From an uncultured Mucilaginibacter sp. (GTDB taxonomy: Bacteria; Bacteroidota; Bacteroidia; Sphingobacteriales; Sphingobacteriaceae): 33,570 nucleotides of DNA. Location of the stretch: assembly GCF_946481715.1 (NCBI RefSeq), contig NZ_CAMLOV010000048.1, forward strand, positions 1 to 33,570. Reading direction: 5' to 3'. Position 1 is the first letter of the stretch; every line of letters begins with the position of its first letter. A model generated the notes under the pieces. It saw only the letters and a program-made list of their open reading frames with translations, did not search any database and was not told the origin of the DNA. Positions 8,727-17,040 of the stretch are shown here, piece after piece. Made by a program: the position numbers and the translations under genes.

Positions 8727-9210
8727 AAAGTTAGCTCTCCTTGTACTGGTACTCGTAACAGGTTTTAAAAGCTTTGGGCAGGACAGCAATTTTGATAAAG
8801 GACTGATGGCCTTTGACGCTAAAAATTTTAACGAAGCCCTTATTAAATTAAAACCCTACGCCGAAAAAGGCAACTGCCTTGCGCAGTTTGCCGTCGGATT
8901 TTCATTAATGTATAACGGTGCCGATTCGCACGATTCCACCGCGCGCCATTGGCTTAAGTTGGCTGCCGAGCAGAAACAACCTAACGCGATGGGGCCATTA
9001 GCTGTAAATTATTTTGGATCAGACGCTGATGAGGCGAATGTGAACGCTTACTTATGGGCAATGCTCGCGGCAGAATATGATCTACGGCAACGGGTCACCA
9101 CCGCCCGGGTTTTAATAAAAAGTTATTTGTCACCCGATGAATTAAATAAGGCCGAAAGCCTGATAAAAGCTTACCTCGACAAGTGGAAAGAAACGCCCAA
9201 TTGTAGATAG
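8716..9210 (+). CDS. Secreted Sel1-repeat (TPR-like) protein
   Basis: A 164-residue protein with a signal peptide (MLSKKLALLVLVLVTGFKSFG, cleavage near residue 21-22). The helical-repeat domain has the Sel1/TPR pattern: FDAKNFNEALIKLKPYAEKG, then LAQFAVGFSLMYNG followed by ARHWLKLAAEQKQPNAMGPL, then AYLWAMLAAE. Sel1 repeats are protein-interaction modules; no enzyme motif is present. The ATG lies inside the end of ispG (11-base overlap), which suggests translational coupling, though no functional link to isoprenoid synthesis is evident. It is followed by a hairpin shared with the convergent acetyltransferase gene. Confidence 0.85.
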   Translation: MLSKKLALLVLVLVTGFKSFGQDSNFDKGLMAFDAKNFNEALIKLKPYAEKGNCLAQFAVGFSLMYNGADSHDSTARHWLKLAAEQKQPNAMGPLAVNYFGSDADEANVNAYLWAMLAAEYDLRQRVTTARVLIKSYLSPDELNKAESLIKAYLDKWKETPNCR

Positions 9211-9245
9211 ACTTTTCGTCCAGCAACCCAGTTTCATGTAGTAAA

Positions 9246-9276
9246 TAAGCACCCCGCTTTGCAGGCAGGATGCTTA
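9246..9276. terminator. Hairpin between convergent genes
   Basis: TAAGCACCC (9246-9254) pairs with GGATGCTTA (9268-9276), a 9-bp stem with one mismatch. It lies between the ends of the Sel1 gene (+) and the acetyltransferase gene (-), where it could act on both strands. No long T-tract follows on either strand. Confidence 0.5.
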
Positions 9277-9285
9277 AGGACTCAA

Positions 9286-9807
9286 CTAAGGTCTCCGCAG
9301 ATAAAATGCCGGGCGGTTGTCTCTTACGCCGTTTTCAACAAACCCGGCTTTTACCAGTATCCGTTTAGAGGGCGCGTTCCAATCGTCCGTGCTGGCCCAG
9401 ATCACTTTTACATCCGGGTTTTCAAAACCCCATTCGCAGATGCGCGTTAGGCCCTCGGTGCCATAACCTTTGCCCTGTTCATTGCGGTCGATAGAATAGC
9501 CGGTGATGCTTTCGCCCTTTTCATCCGGCCAACCCATACCGAAGCCGCCTATGCTGGTGTTGGTATCTTTGCGCACTGCTTCCCAAATGCTGTACCAGAT
9601 CCAGTTATCAGGATTGGCCAATGTTTTTGGGATGCACCAGTTCTCGATGGCGTCGGCAAGTTCATCCTGCCATATCTGGTCTACAAGCATATTAGATGGG
9701 GTAAGCCCCATAGATTTCTCCATTTTTTCGCGGCTTTCCTGTAAAAGTAAAAGCTGCTGATGTGTTAGCGGTATCAGTTTTAACCGTTCGGTTTCAATAA
9801 AAAACAT
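9286..9807 (-). CDS. GNAT-family N-acetyltransferase (RimJ/RimL type)
   Basis: A 173-residue acetyl-CoA-dependent N-acetyltransferase. It begins MFFIETERLKLIPLT, the typical RimJ/RimL-like opening, so I placed the start at 9807 rather than 31 codons upstream. The acetyl-CoA loop is NEQGKGYGTEG (Q-x-x-G-x-G/A pattern) near residues 109-119. It is followed by the NAPSKRILVKAGFVENG helix-strand typical of the family. Family members acetylate protein N-termini, amino-acid analogues or antibiotics; the substrate is unknown here. It converges on the Sel1 gene and has no operon partner. Confidence 0.88.
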   Translation of the reverse strand: MFFIETERLKLIPLTHQQLLLLQESREKMEKSMGLTPSNMLVDQIWQDELADAIENWCIPKTLANPDNWIWYSIWEAVRKDTNTSIGGFGMGWPDEKGESITGYSIDRNEQGKGYGTEGLTRICEWGFENPDVKVIWASTDDWNAPSKRILVKAGFVENGVRDNRPAFYLRRP

Positions 9808-9903
9808 TGTTTTGGGTTTAATTATATAACAAAAGAAATTCACCCCACCTGGTTGTCGGTGGTTTAAAGGCAGCCCTTTGGATGGCTTCGTGTTATACAA
9901 TTC

Positions 9904-9923
9904 CAGGCAATGTAATATGCCTG
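9904..9923. repeat. Short inverted repeat upstream of the acetyltransferase
   Basis: CAGGCA (9904-9909) and TGCCTG (9918-9923) form perfect 6-base arms around an 8-base spacer. It lies about 100 bases upstream of the acetyltransferase start. It could be an operator or chance. Confidence 0.35.
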
Positions 9924-9979
9924 TTTGGTTTGTTAAGTAACAGCGGCGGTAATTTTTCTGAGGTAAAGATAGGTTTTCA

Positions 9980-10059
9980 ATTTGAAGATTTGAAAAAGTG
10001 GTAATTTGAAAATGCGGGATCTTATTTTCAAATCCTCAAATCGGCACATTTTCAAATTA
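9980..10059. repeat. ATTTGAA-type long inverted repeat, copy 1
   Basis: Repeated ATTTGAA-like units on the left arm (9980-10014) are mirrored by TTTTCAAAT units on the right arm (about 10025-10059), with a loop near 10015-10024. The same family recurs at 14661-14741. It lies 17 bases before the AraC gene start. Confidence 0.8.
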
Positions 10060-10076
10060 ATAAGTAATTTTATGGC

Positions 10077-11249
10077 ATGAGCACCGAACTTATTTTACAC
10101 ATCATCATCTGCAACTGCTTTTTCCTGATGGCTTTTGTTGCCTGGTTTAACCCGGGTAAGGTGAATGTAGTAGCCAACCGCTGGCTGGGGCTTTTTTTTG
10201 CGTCGGTAGGCTGTATGGTATGCAATGTGGTGTTGTACGATGCCGGGCTGGACAAGGTGTACCCCCGTATCATCGGTTTTAACGAGCTGTCGCGCTTTGC
10301 CCTGGCACCGGCGCTATACCTCAGCATTATGCAGTTTACTACGCCCGGAAGCAAGTTTAAGGGGACCGATTACCTGCATTTTATTCCTTTTACCATCTTC
10401 TTTTTGTATATGGTGCCGGTTCTGTATTTTCCTGATCACCAGTTGATAGGCGGGCGTTTTAGCTTGCCGCCGAAGGTGAACTTTGCGATTGGCTTTTTGG
10501 TGCGCTGGTCGATAAATGTGCAGTTACTGGTGTATTGGCTGCTGGCGTTTAATACTTTGCGGAGGCATCAAAAGCATTTGTTGCTTATCGCTTCGGATAC
10601 CGTCCCCGCAAACCTTAAGTGGCTTAAATACCTGTTGTTGAGCATTGGCGGCATGCTGGTTTTGTTCTTCGCATCCATTTTTTTAGGGCTACAAATATCA
10701 CCGGTTGTTATTGCTGCCGGCTACTTGCTTGGAGGACTGGCAATTTTTTACTATTCGCTGGCGCAGAAGGAGATCTTCCCCTTCGAGATATCGGAATTGA
10801 AGGCCATTAACGAAGTAATTATTGAGGTTGATGCACAGCTAAAACCCGTTAAACAACGCCTTGCCGATGAGCAGGCCCAACAAATGCGCACCAAACTGGA
10901 AAGCCTGATGACGGGCGAAAAGCTCTACCTTGATAACGAACTCAGCTTGCCCCAATTGGCCGAAGCTATGGGTGTATCAGTGCATGATCTTTCCTTTCTG
11001 CTTAACGAGAAGATCGGCTTAAACTTTTTCCAGTTTGTGAACGCTTACCGGGTAGAAGAAGCCAAGCAAATTATGCTGTCGGATAAATACAAACACCTCA
11101 ATATCCTGGGCATTGCCTACAGTGCTGGGTTTAGCTCTAAAACCACTTTTAATACCGTGTTCAAAGCGCAAACGGGGATGTCGCCGGGTGCGTTTATGAG
11201 GCAGGGGAAAGAGGGCCGTGAAATGGCCACGGGTTTCTCCCGGCGATAA
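10077..11249 (+). CDS. Membrane-anchored AraC-family transcriptional regulator
   Basis: A 390-residue protein. The N-terminal part (about 1-230) has roughly seven hydrophobic helices, such as LILHIIICNCFFLMAFVAWF and a later MLVLFFASIFLGL. After a linker (about 240-280) comes a C-terminal AraC/XylS DNA-binding domain. Its two helix-turn-helix units are LSLPQLAEAMGVSVHDLSFLL and ILGIAYSAGFSSKTTFNTVFK, ending in the signature TGMSPGAFM. This architecture is common in Bacteroidota and is thought to couple a membrane sensor to transcription. No ligand or target is evident; the large secreted protein just downstream on the same strand is a candidate, but a promoter-like sequence separates them. 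Confidence 0.92.
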   Translation: MSTELILHIIICNCFFLMAFVAWFNPGKVNVVANRWLGLFFASVGCMVCNVVLYDAGLDKVYPRIIGFNELSRFALAPALYLSIMQFTTPGSKFKGTDYLHFIPFTIFFLYMVPVLYFPDHQLIGGRFSLPPKVNFAIGFLVRWSINVQLLVYWLLAFNTLRRHQKHLLLIASDTVPANLKWLKYLLLSIGGMLVLFFASIFLGLQISPVVIAAGYLLGGLAIFYYSLAQKEIFPFEISELKAINEVIIEVDAQLKPVKQRLADEQAQQMRTKLESLMTGEKLYLDNELSLPQLAEAMGVSVHDLSFLLNEKIGLNFFQFVNAYRVEEAKQIMLSDKYKHLNILGIAYSAGFSSKTTFNTVFKAQTGMSPGAFMRQGKEGREMATGFSRR

Positions 11250-11291
11250 TTCAAATTAACCAAAAATAGATACGTTATGACGAAATAAAAA

Positions 11292-11324
11292 TTTGCCGCA
11301 AGGATGAGTGTTTAGCTATCTTAC
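11292..11324 (+). promoter_or_regulatory. Candidate Bacteroidota promoter for the secreted 701-residue protein
   Basis: TTTG at 11292-11295, a 21-base spacer, then TATCTTAC at 11317-11324 (close to TAnnTTTG). The predicted transcript start would fall only a few bases before the ATG at 11336, which slightly favours the alternative ATG at 11345. Confidence 0.35.
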
Positions 11325-11335
11325 TCACCCATCTG

Positions 11336-13441
11336 ATGTTTTTTATGAGAGCTTTAAGGCCAACTATTCTAAATCTTGTTTTACTTTTTTTATTCCCGAT
11401 TGCGCGTGCTCAAGCACAGGATATTGCTGCCGGGGCGAAAGATTTTAACACGAGCGCAGGCGTTAGTGTTATACGCGAAAAATTGCTGGTTACGGTAACA
11501 TGGCCGTGCGGGGTTAATAGTAAAGCGCGGTTAGTACTTAACCTTGATAACAAAAAACCTTTGTTCAGAAGCGTACAGTTAGGAACAAAAGGCATTTACG
11601 GCGAAATCATCGCAAATATCGATCCGCAGTTTATACTCACAGAAGGCAAGCGCGACCTGGAATCGCAAAATGGTTGGAACATTTTTTTCGACAAGGTACC
11701 CTTAAAGCCACATTACTCATTCAAAACAACGCTTAGCAAACGGCTGTTTACTGTAAACAATAAGGGGGCTAGCACGATTATTTCTATTAGCAAGATAGAG
11801 GCGCCTGGCTTTAAAGGCAGCTTGGAGATTACCCTTTACAACGGGCAGCCACTTTTTAATGTAGCCGCAGTGGTTTCTACCGCTATCGATTCAACAGCAA
11901 TACTTTACGATGCGGGGCTGGTAAGCAGCCGAGCGCCGGTTAATAAGGTAAGCTGGAGCAATGTTTACGATTCGTTGCAAAGCACAACCATCGTACCCGA
12001 TACCGCCATAAACCTGGCGGTAAAATATCGTGCCGTTATTGGCAGTAATCCTACCGGCAGTATAGCCGTTTTCCCGGCACCCCACCAGTATTTTTATCCG
12101 CTGGATGAGGCCTTCAATCTGAAATTCGTGTGGTATGGTAATCATTACCGCAATTTGCTTAATGGTTTCGGGATGGGCATTAGGCAGGAGCTAAATGGCG
12201 ACAAACGTTTCGTGCCCTGGTTTAATGCGCCGCCCGGTACCAAACAGCGGCTCAATTTCTTTTGCTTGCTAAACGCGGGCGATGCAGCCAGCGTACTGGA
12301 CCAGGTAAAGCGCTTTACCCATAACGACGCCTATAAGCCGCTGCCCGGCTATAAAACAATGGCCAGCCATTTTCATAATGAATTTATTATGAGCACTGTG
12401 CTGGCAGGCAAAGCCATACCGGAGAAGCCCGCTTTTGTTGACGTATTTAAAAAGCTGAACGTAAACATTGTTCACCTGGCCGAATTTCATTACACCGCGC
12501 ACCCTAAAGGCCCCGAAGATAAACGGCTCCAGGAGCTAAGCGCGTTATTTGAGCAATGCAGGCGCTTATCATCGCCCGGGTTCCTGTTGTTGCCGGGCGA
12601 AGAACCCAATGAATTTTTTGGCGGGCACTGGCTGCAATTTTTCCCGAAACCGGTTTACTGGATCATGTCGCGCAATGCCGGGCAGCCCTTTGCAACTACC
12701 GATGTTGAACACGGCAAGGTGTACCATATTGGCGATAAAAATGATATGCTGGCTTTATTGAAAGCCGAAAATGGGTTGGCCTGGACCGCCCACGCACGCA
12801 CCAAAGGCTCAACCGGTTATCCTGACAAGTACAAAGACGAAGAGTTTTTCAGGTCCGATGCTTTTTTAGGGGCAGCCTGGAAAGCCATGCCCGCCGACCT
12901 GTCTCAGCCACGACTGGGAAAACGCGTGCTCGACCTGATGGACGATATGAATAACTGGGGCCTGCAAAAGAAAATATTGTCAGAGGCCGACTTGTTTACC
13001 GTTACGCCCGAAAACGAGATGTACGCCCACATGAACATTAATTACCTGCACCTAAGCAAGATGCCCGAATTTAAAGAAGGTTGGCAACCGGTGTTAGATG
13101 CCCTGCATACAGGCAATTTCTTCTCCACAACCGGAGAGGTGCTCATACCCGATTTTAACGTAAATGGCTACGCTATCGGCAGTACCATCAAACTACCGGC
13201 AAACGGAAGCTGCAACATTAGTTTTAAAGCAGACTGGACCTTCCCCCTGAATTTTGCTGAAATAATTTCGGGCGATGGAAAAACAGTTTTCCGCAAACGT
13301 ATCGACCTTACAAGCACCGAGGCATTTGGCGCCCGCACATTTACCATTAAGCTTAATTTGAAAGGCCGCAAGTGGGTACGCCTGGAGATTTGGGACGCCG
13401 CGGCGAACGGGGCCTTTACGCAAACGGTGTGGTTGCAATAG
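11336..13441 (+). CDS. Large secreted protein, possibly PHP-like (CehA/McbA type)
   Basis: A 701-residue protein with a signal peptide (hydrophobic LNLVLLFLFPIARAQA, about residues 12-27). ATG 11345 is an equally possible start. The N-terminal half (about 30-330) is beta-rich. The middle (about 350-610) has the look of a PHP-type metal hydrolase: VNIVHLAEFHYTAH, then FLLLPGEEPNEFFGGHW, then AWTAHARTKGS and a late GNFFSTTGEVLI, reminiscent of CehA/McbA-like proteins. A C-terminal beta-sandwich (about 615-701) follows. I cannot confirm a full metal-ligand set by eye, so the function is tentative; it could also be an unassigned glycan-related family. It stands between the AraC regulator and the DoxX-like gene. 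Confidence 0.6.
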   Translation: MFFMRALRPTILNLVLLFLFPIARAQAQDIAAGAKDFNTSAGVSVIREKLLVTVTWPCGVNSKARLVLNLDNKKPLFRSVQLGTKGIYGEIIANIDPQFILTEGKRDLESQNGWNIFFDKVPLKPHYSFKTTLSKRLFTVNNKGASTIISISKIEAPGFKGSLEITLYNGQPLFNVAAVVSTAIDSTAILYDAGLVSSRAPVNKVSWSNVYDSLQSTTIVPDTAINLAVKYRAVIGSNPTGSIAVFPAPHQYFYPLDEAFNLKFVWYGNHYRNLLNGFGMGIRQELNGDKRFVPWFNAPPGTKQRLNFFCLLNAGDAASVLDQVKRFTHNDAYKPLPGYKTMASHFHNEFIMSTVLAGKAIPEKPAFVDVFKKLNVNIVHLAEFHYTAHPKGPEDKRLQELSALFEQCRRLSSPGFLLLPGEEPNEFFGGHWLQFFPKPVYWIMSRNAGQPFATTDVEHGKVYHIGDKNDMLALLKAENGLAWTAHARTKGSTGYPDKYKDEEFFRSDAFLGAAWKAMPADLSQPRLGKRVLDLMDDMNNWGLQKKILSEADLFTVTPENEMYAHMNINYLHLSKMPEFKEGWQPVLDALHTGNFFSTTGEVLIPDFNVNGYAIGSTIKLPANGSCNISFKADWTFPLNFAEIISGDGKTVFRKRIDLTSTEAFGARTFTIKLNLKGRKWVRLEIWDAAANGAFTQTVWLQ

Positions 13442-13465
13442 CTTGTGTTAATGTTTTGCACGGGG

Positions 13466-13487
13466 GAGACGCAAAATATTGCGTCTC
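13466..13487. repeat. Palindromic repeat GAGACGCAA-N4-TTGCGTCTC, copy 1
   Basis: Two perfect 9-base arms around AATA, preceded by CGGGG and followed by TACAG. An almost identical copy with the same flanks lies at 23535-23556. It sits 25 bases after the stop of the 701-residue protein and may also end its transcript. Confidence 0.9.
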
Positions 13488-13577
13488 TACAGCAAGAATG
13501 TGTCCCGTTGGATAATCCCGAACGACACGCATTGCTTCAAACCCTAACATTGTGCCAATCAATAAACACAATGTATT

Positions 13578-14657
13578 ATGGAACGTAAACCTTTCTCCCC
13601 GCTTGCCCTTGCTGCTTTTATTGCTGCCGTATTGGGCGCTATTGTTTTTGCCCGGGCTGTCCGTGTTGCTGTTGGCGAAAATATATCGCCGGTATTGCTT
13701 TATGGTATTACAGCAGGGTACTTTCTCACTGTTTGTAGTTTAATATTTGTTTGGAAAAGCAAAGCCACAAAGGGCACTATCGACGTAACCCATTACACCG
13801 CCTTTTGGCAAAATGCCGTGCGCTACACCCTCGCGCTGGATATGATCATGTTTGGTGGCCAGAAATTTTGCCACCTGCAATTTTACGTGCCCTTGGGGAT
13901 GCTGGATGACCCTTTTACTGCCATCCCTAACGAAATGCTGATGTGGGCCTTTATGGGGCGCTACCACTCTATGGTGGATATTATTGCCTGCATCGAAATT
14001 TTGGGCGGCGCGCTATTGCTATTCCGCAAAACCCGGTTGGTGGGCGCCTTTGTGTTGCTGCCGATGCTGCTGAATATCATGTTGCTTGATCTCTACTACC
14101 TTAACTTATTGGTACAGGTATACGTTGCCCTCGAGTTGCTTGCCGTAATATACCTCATCCTGTTGGAGTACCGCCGCCTGGTAGATTTCTTCCTGGTGGA
14201 AAAAGGCAATTCGCCCCTGTACAATTTCCGAAGCAAGGGGATAGGTTATGCGGTGAAGGCATCAGCTATTATTATTCCCGCGATTGCCCTCGCTGTGCAC
14301 CAGTACCCAACCAATTATACCGAGATAACCGGTAAATACGAAGTGAAACGTGTATTCATCAACAATGCCGACCAAACCCAGGCACCCTGCCGCGACAGCG
14401 TATTAACCCATGTATTTATCGACCGCTTCGACCTTGTTTTGGGCTACCCCGATTACCGCAACAAAGTAATTGGCAGGTATAAATACAACCCCGAAACCAA
14501 ACAAATTACCGTAAAATTCCAATACCCCGAGACGATGAAAGATTCGCTTACAGCCACCATTACCCCCGGCACCGGCGAAATGAAAACACTAATTGGAAAA
14601 ATTGGTGGTAAGGAATTGAAGGTGGAGATGGAAAGGGTTGCGCCGGTGAATAATTAG
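13578..14657 (+). CDS. DoxX-like multi-pass membrane protein with C-terminal soluble domain
   Basis: A 359-residue protein with about seven hydrophobic helices in residues 1-245. The segment around ALDMIMFGGQKFCHLQF to ALLLFRKTRLVGAFVLLPML has the DoxX/SURF4-like four-helix layout. The C-terminal part (about 250-359) is a soluble, beta-rich domain containing ITGKYEVKRVFINN and PGTGEMKTLIGKIGGK. DoxX-like proteins are linked to quinone or redox functions in some bacteria, but the role here is unknown. The gene is followed by a long hairpin and then dnaK. Confidence 0.7.
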   Translation: MERKPFSPLALAAFIAAVLGAIVFARAVRVAVGENISPVLLYGITAGYFLTVCSLIFVWKSKATKGTIDVTHYTAFWQNAVRYTLALDMIMFGGQKFCHLQFYVPLGMLDDPFTAIPNEMLMWAFMGRYHSMVDIIACIEILGGALLLFRKTRLVGAFVLLPMLLNIMLLDLYYLNLLVQVYVALELLAVIYLILLEYRRLVDFFLVEKGNSPLYNFRSKGIGYAVKASAIIIPAIALAVHQYPTNYTEITGKYEVKRVFINNADQTQAPCRDSVLTHVFIDRFDLVLGYPDYRNKVIGRYKYNPETKQITVKFQYPETMKDSLTATITPGTGEMKTLIGKIGGKELKVEMERVAPVNN

Positions 14658-14660
14658 GAT

Positions 14661-14741
14661 GATTTGAAAATTTGGTGATTTGAAGATTTGAAAATGGAAA
14701 CTCGCTATTTTCAAATCTTCAAATTATCTCATTTTCAAATC
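14661..14741. repeat. ATTTGAA-type long inverted repeat, copy 2
   Basis: The left arm at 14661-14696 (GATTTGAAAATTTGG, then TGATTTGAAGATTTG) pairs with the right arm at 14705-14741 at roughly 30 of 36 positions, around an 8-base loop. It has the same unit and layout as 9980-10059. It lies between the DoxX-like gene and the dnaK control region. Confidence 0.88.
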
Positions 14742-14747
14742 GCATTA

Positions 14748-14829
14748 TTCTGCCAACCTGTCACCGCAAAGTCACCCATTCTGACTGATTGATACTTTTC
14801 TGCCAAGTACTGCCTGTTTTTTCTGCCAA
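14748..14829 (+). promoter_or_regulatory. Three TTCTGCCAA repeats upstream of dnaK
   Basis: The 9-mer TTCTGCCAA occurs exactly at 14748, 14798 and 14821 (spacing 50 and 23). The third copy forms an inverted repeat, TGCCAA-N7-TTGGCA, that overlaps the sigma-54-like -24 element. It may be a binding site for a regulator of the heat-shock gene. Confidence 0.5.
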
Positions 14830-14836
14830 ATGCATA

Positions 14837-14854
14837 TTGGCACAACCCTTGTTA
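14837..14854 (+). promoter_or_regulatory. Sigma-54-like -24/-12 element of dnaK
   Basis: TTGGCACAACCCTTGTTA keeps the -24 TTGGCAC and the 10-base spacing between GG and the -12 position. It differs from consensus by having GT instead of GC at -12. The predicted transcript start is about 14864, giving a leader of about 38 bases. No CIRCE operator or sigma-32-type promoter is seen. Confidence 0.45.
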
Positions 14855-14901
14855 AATAGCATCGGTAAGCAATACTTAATAACAAAAAATCAATCAATAA
14901 T

Positions 14902-16800
14902 ATGTCTAAAATAATTGGAATCGACTTAGGAACAACAAACTCCTGCGTTGCTGTAATGGAAGGCAACGAGCCTGTTGTTATAGCCAATAGCGAGGGTAAA
15001 CGTACTACGCCGTCAGTAGTAGCTTTTGTAAACGATGGCGAACGTAAAGTTGGCGATCCGGCAAAACGCCAGGCTATCACCAACCCAACAAAAACTATTT
15101 CTTCTATTAAACGCTTCATGGGCAACCAGTTTAACGAGGTTACCAAAGAAGCTGATCGTATGCCATACAAAGTGGTTAAAGGTGACAATAACACCCCACG
15201 CGTAGAAATTGGCGATCGTAAATACACCCCACAAGAGCTTTCTGCTATGATCCTTCAGAAAATGAAGAAAACTGCAGAAGATTTCTTAGGCCACGAAGTT
15301 ACCGAAGCGGTTATCACCGTTCCGGCTTATTTTAACGATGCACAACGCCAGGCAACTAAAGAAGCCGGTGAAATTGCAGGTTTAAAAGTTCGCCGTATCA
15401 TCAACGAGCCTACTGCTGCTGCCCTTGCCTACGGTTTGGATAAAGCACACAAGGATATGAAAATTGCCGTATTCGATTGCGGTGGTGGTACACATGACGT
15501 TTCTATCCTGGAACTTGGTGATGGCGTGTTCGAAGTAAAATCTACCGATGGTGATACACACTTAGGTGGTGACGACTTTGACCAGGTAATTATCGACTGG
15601 ATGGCAGACGAATTCAAAAGCGACGAAGGTGTTGACCTGCGTAAAGACCCAATGGCTCTGCAACGCTTAAAAGAATCTGCCGAGAAAGCAAAAATCGAAT
15701 TATCGAGCTCAACCCAAACTGAGATCAACCTGCCATACATCACCGCAGGTGCCGAAGGCCCTAAGCACTTGGTTAAAACTTTAACCCGTGCTAAATTTGA
15801 GCAATTGGCTGATAGCCTGATCAAACGTACTATCGATCCTTGCCGTACTGCCTTGAAAAATGCAGGTTACAGCACTTCAGATATCGACGAAGTTATTTTG
15901 GTGGGTGGTAGTACCCGTATCCCTGCTATACAGGATGCCGTGCAAAAATTCTTTGGTAAAGCGCCTTCAAAAGGTGTTAACCCGGATGAAGTTGTTGCCA
16001 TTGGCGCTGCTATACAAGGCGGTGTATTAACCGGCGAAGTTAAAGATGTGTTGCTGTTAGATGTTACCCCGTTATCATTGGGTATCGAAACTATGGGCGG
16101 TGTAATGACCAAACTGATCGAATCGAACACAACTATCCCAACCAAAAAATCTGAGACTTTCTCAACTGCATCTGATAACCAGCCATCTGTTGAGATCCAC
16201 ATATTACAGGGCGAGCGCCCAATGGCACAGGGTAACCGTACCATCGGTCGTTTCCACCTGGATGGTTTGCCGCCTGCACCTCGTGGTGTACCACAGGTAG
16301 AAGTTACCTTCGATATTGATGCTAACGGTATCTTGCATGTATCTGCAAAAGATAAAGCAACCGGTAAAGAGCAAAAGATCCGTATCGAAGCTTCTTCGGG
16401 CTTAACTGATGCAGAGATCAAAAAGATGAAGGATGAAGCTGAGGCAAATGCCGACTCTGACAAAAAGGCAAAAGAAGAAGTTGAAAAACTGAACAGTGCC
16501 GATGCCCTGATCTTCTCTACAGAAAAACAACTGAAAGAATACGGTGATAAGATCCCTGCCGATAAAAAAGGCGCTATCGAAGCTGGCTTAGAGAAACTGA
16601 AAGCAGCTTACTCAGCAAAAGACCTTGCAGCTATTGAGCCTGCACAGGAAGAACTGAATGCAGCATGGACAGCAGCCAGCGAGGATATGTACAAAGCATC
16701 TGCCGATGGTGGCCAACAACCACAAGGTGATGCCGGCCAACAGCCACAAGGCGAAAGTGCCGACAACGTAACTGATGTTGATTTTGAAGAAGTGAAGTAA
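14902..16800 (+). CDS. dnaK: Hsp70 chaperone DnaK
   Basis: A 632-residue ATP-dependent cytoplasmic chaperone that works with DnaJ and GrpE. The ATPase domain opens [17 protein letters not shown] (residues 4-20). It has the [11 protein letters not shown] motif, the phosphate-2 loop as [16 protein letters not shown] (commonly DLGGGTFDVS in other bacteria), and [11 protein letters not shown]. The substrate domain begins after [11 protein letters not shown] (about residue 390). A helical lid and a Gln/Pro/Gly tail with the repeated GQQPQG lead to the C-terminal EEVK-type end. Length is normal. dnaJ and grpE are not adjacent. The upstream region carries repeats and a sigma-54-like element; a strong terminator follows. 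Confidence 0.99.
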   Translation: MSKIIGIDLGTTNSCVAVMEGNEPVVIANSEGKRTTPSVVAFVNDGERKVGDPAKRQAITNPTKTISSIKRFMGNQFNEVTKEADRMPYKVVKGDNNTPRVEIGDRKYTPQELSAMILQKMKKTAEDFLGHEVTEAVITVPAYFNDAQRQATKEAGEIAGLKVRRIINEPTAAALAYGLDKAHKDMKIAVFDCGGGTHDVSILELGDGVFEVKSTDGDTHLGGDDFDQVIIDWMADEFKSDEGVDLRKDPMALQRLKESAEKAKIELSSSTQTEINLPYITAGAEGPKHLVKTLTRAKFEQLADSLIKRTIDPCRTALKNAGYSTSDIDEVILVGGSTRIPAIQDAVQKFFGKAPSKGVNPDEVVAIGAAIQGGVLTGEVKDVLLLDVTPLSLGIETMGGVMTKLIESNTTIPTKKSETFSTASDNQPSVEIHILQGERPMAQGNRTIGRFHLDGLPPAPRGVPQVEVTFDIDANGILHVSAKDKATGKEQKIRIEASSGLTDAEIKKMKDEAEANADSDKKAKEEVEKLNSADALIFSTEKQLKEYGDKIPADKKGAIEAGLEKLKAAYSAKDLAAIEPAQEELNAAWTAASEDMYKASADGGQQPQGDAGQQPQGESADNVTDVDFEEVK

Positions 16801-16825
16801 TTCACCTCGGATAAATTATCCAAAT

Positions 16826-16864
16826 AAAAACCCCGGTTGAGTAAGATCAATCGGGGGTTTGTTG
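16826..16864 (+). terminator. Rho-independent terminator of dnaK
   Basis: AAACCCCGGTTGA (16828-16840) pairs with TCAATCGGGGGTTT (16847-16860) apart from one bulge or mismatch. It is followed by GTTGTTT. Confidence 0.85.
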
Positions 16865-16886
16865 TTTATACTGGGGACCGGATTTA

Positions 16887-17004
16887 ATTCCCTCCCTGGG
16901 GAGGGTGCGGCTGCCTGTGCGTAAAGGCGGGGAGGGGTTTCGCCACAATGCATACGTTGCATAGTTCAATAAACCCCTACCTCGTCCTTCCCCCAGGAAG
17001 GAAT
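16887..17004. repeat. Imperfect long inverted repeat with G/C-rich arms
   Basis: The left arm 16887-16940 (from ATTCCCTCCCTGGGGAGGG to GGGGAGGGGTTT) is mirrored by the right arm 16971-17004 (AAACCCCTACCTCG to CCCCCAGGAAGGAAT). The left arm has about 20 extra bases. The central 30 bases hold ATGCA-N5-TGCAT. It fills the gap between the dnaK terminator and the convergent hydrolase gene and looks like a dispersed, non-coding miniature element. Confidence 0.75.
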
Positions 17005-17040
17005 CGCACAAAGCCCGCGCTCTTAAATCGGCAACTCACC

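Noticed and set aside
14741..14901. CIRCE operator or sigma-32-type promoter for dnaK
   Set aside because: No TTAGCACTC-N9-GAGTGCTAA and no CTTGAA/CCCCAT pair at proper spacing was found.
15429..16463. Long minus-strand open frames opposite dnaK
   Set aside because: They are mirror frames of a strongly conserved gene, with no independent start or family signal.
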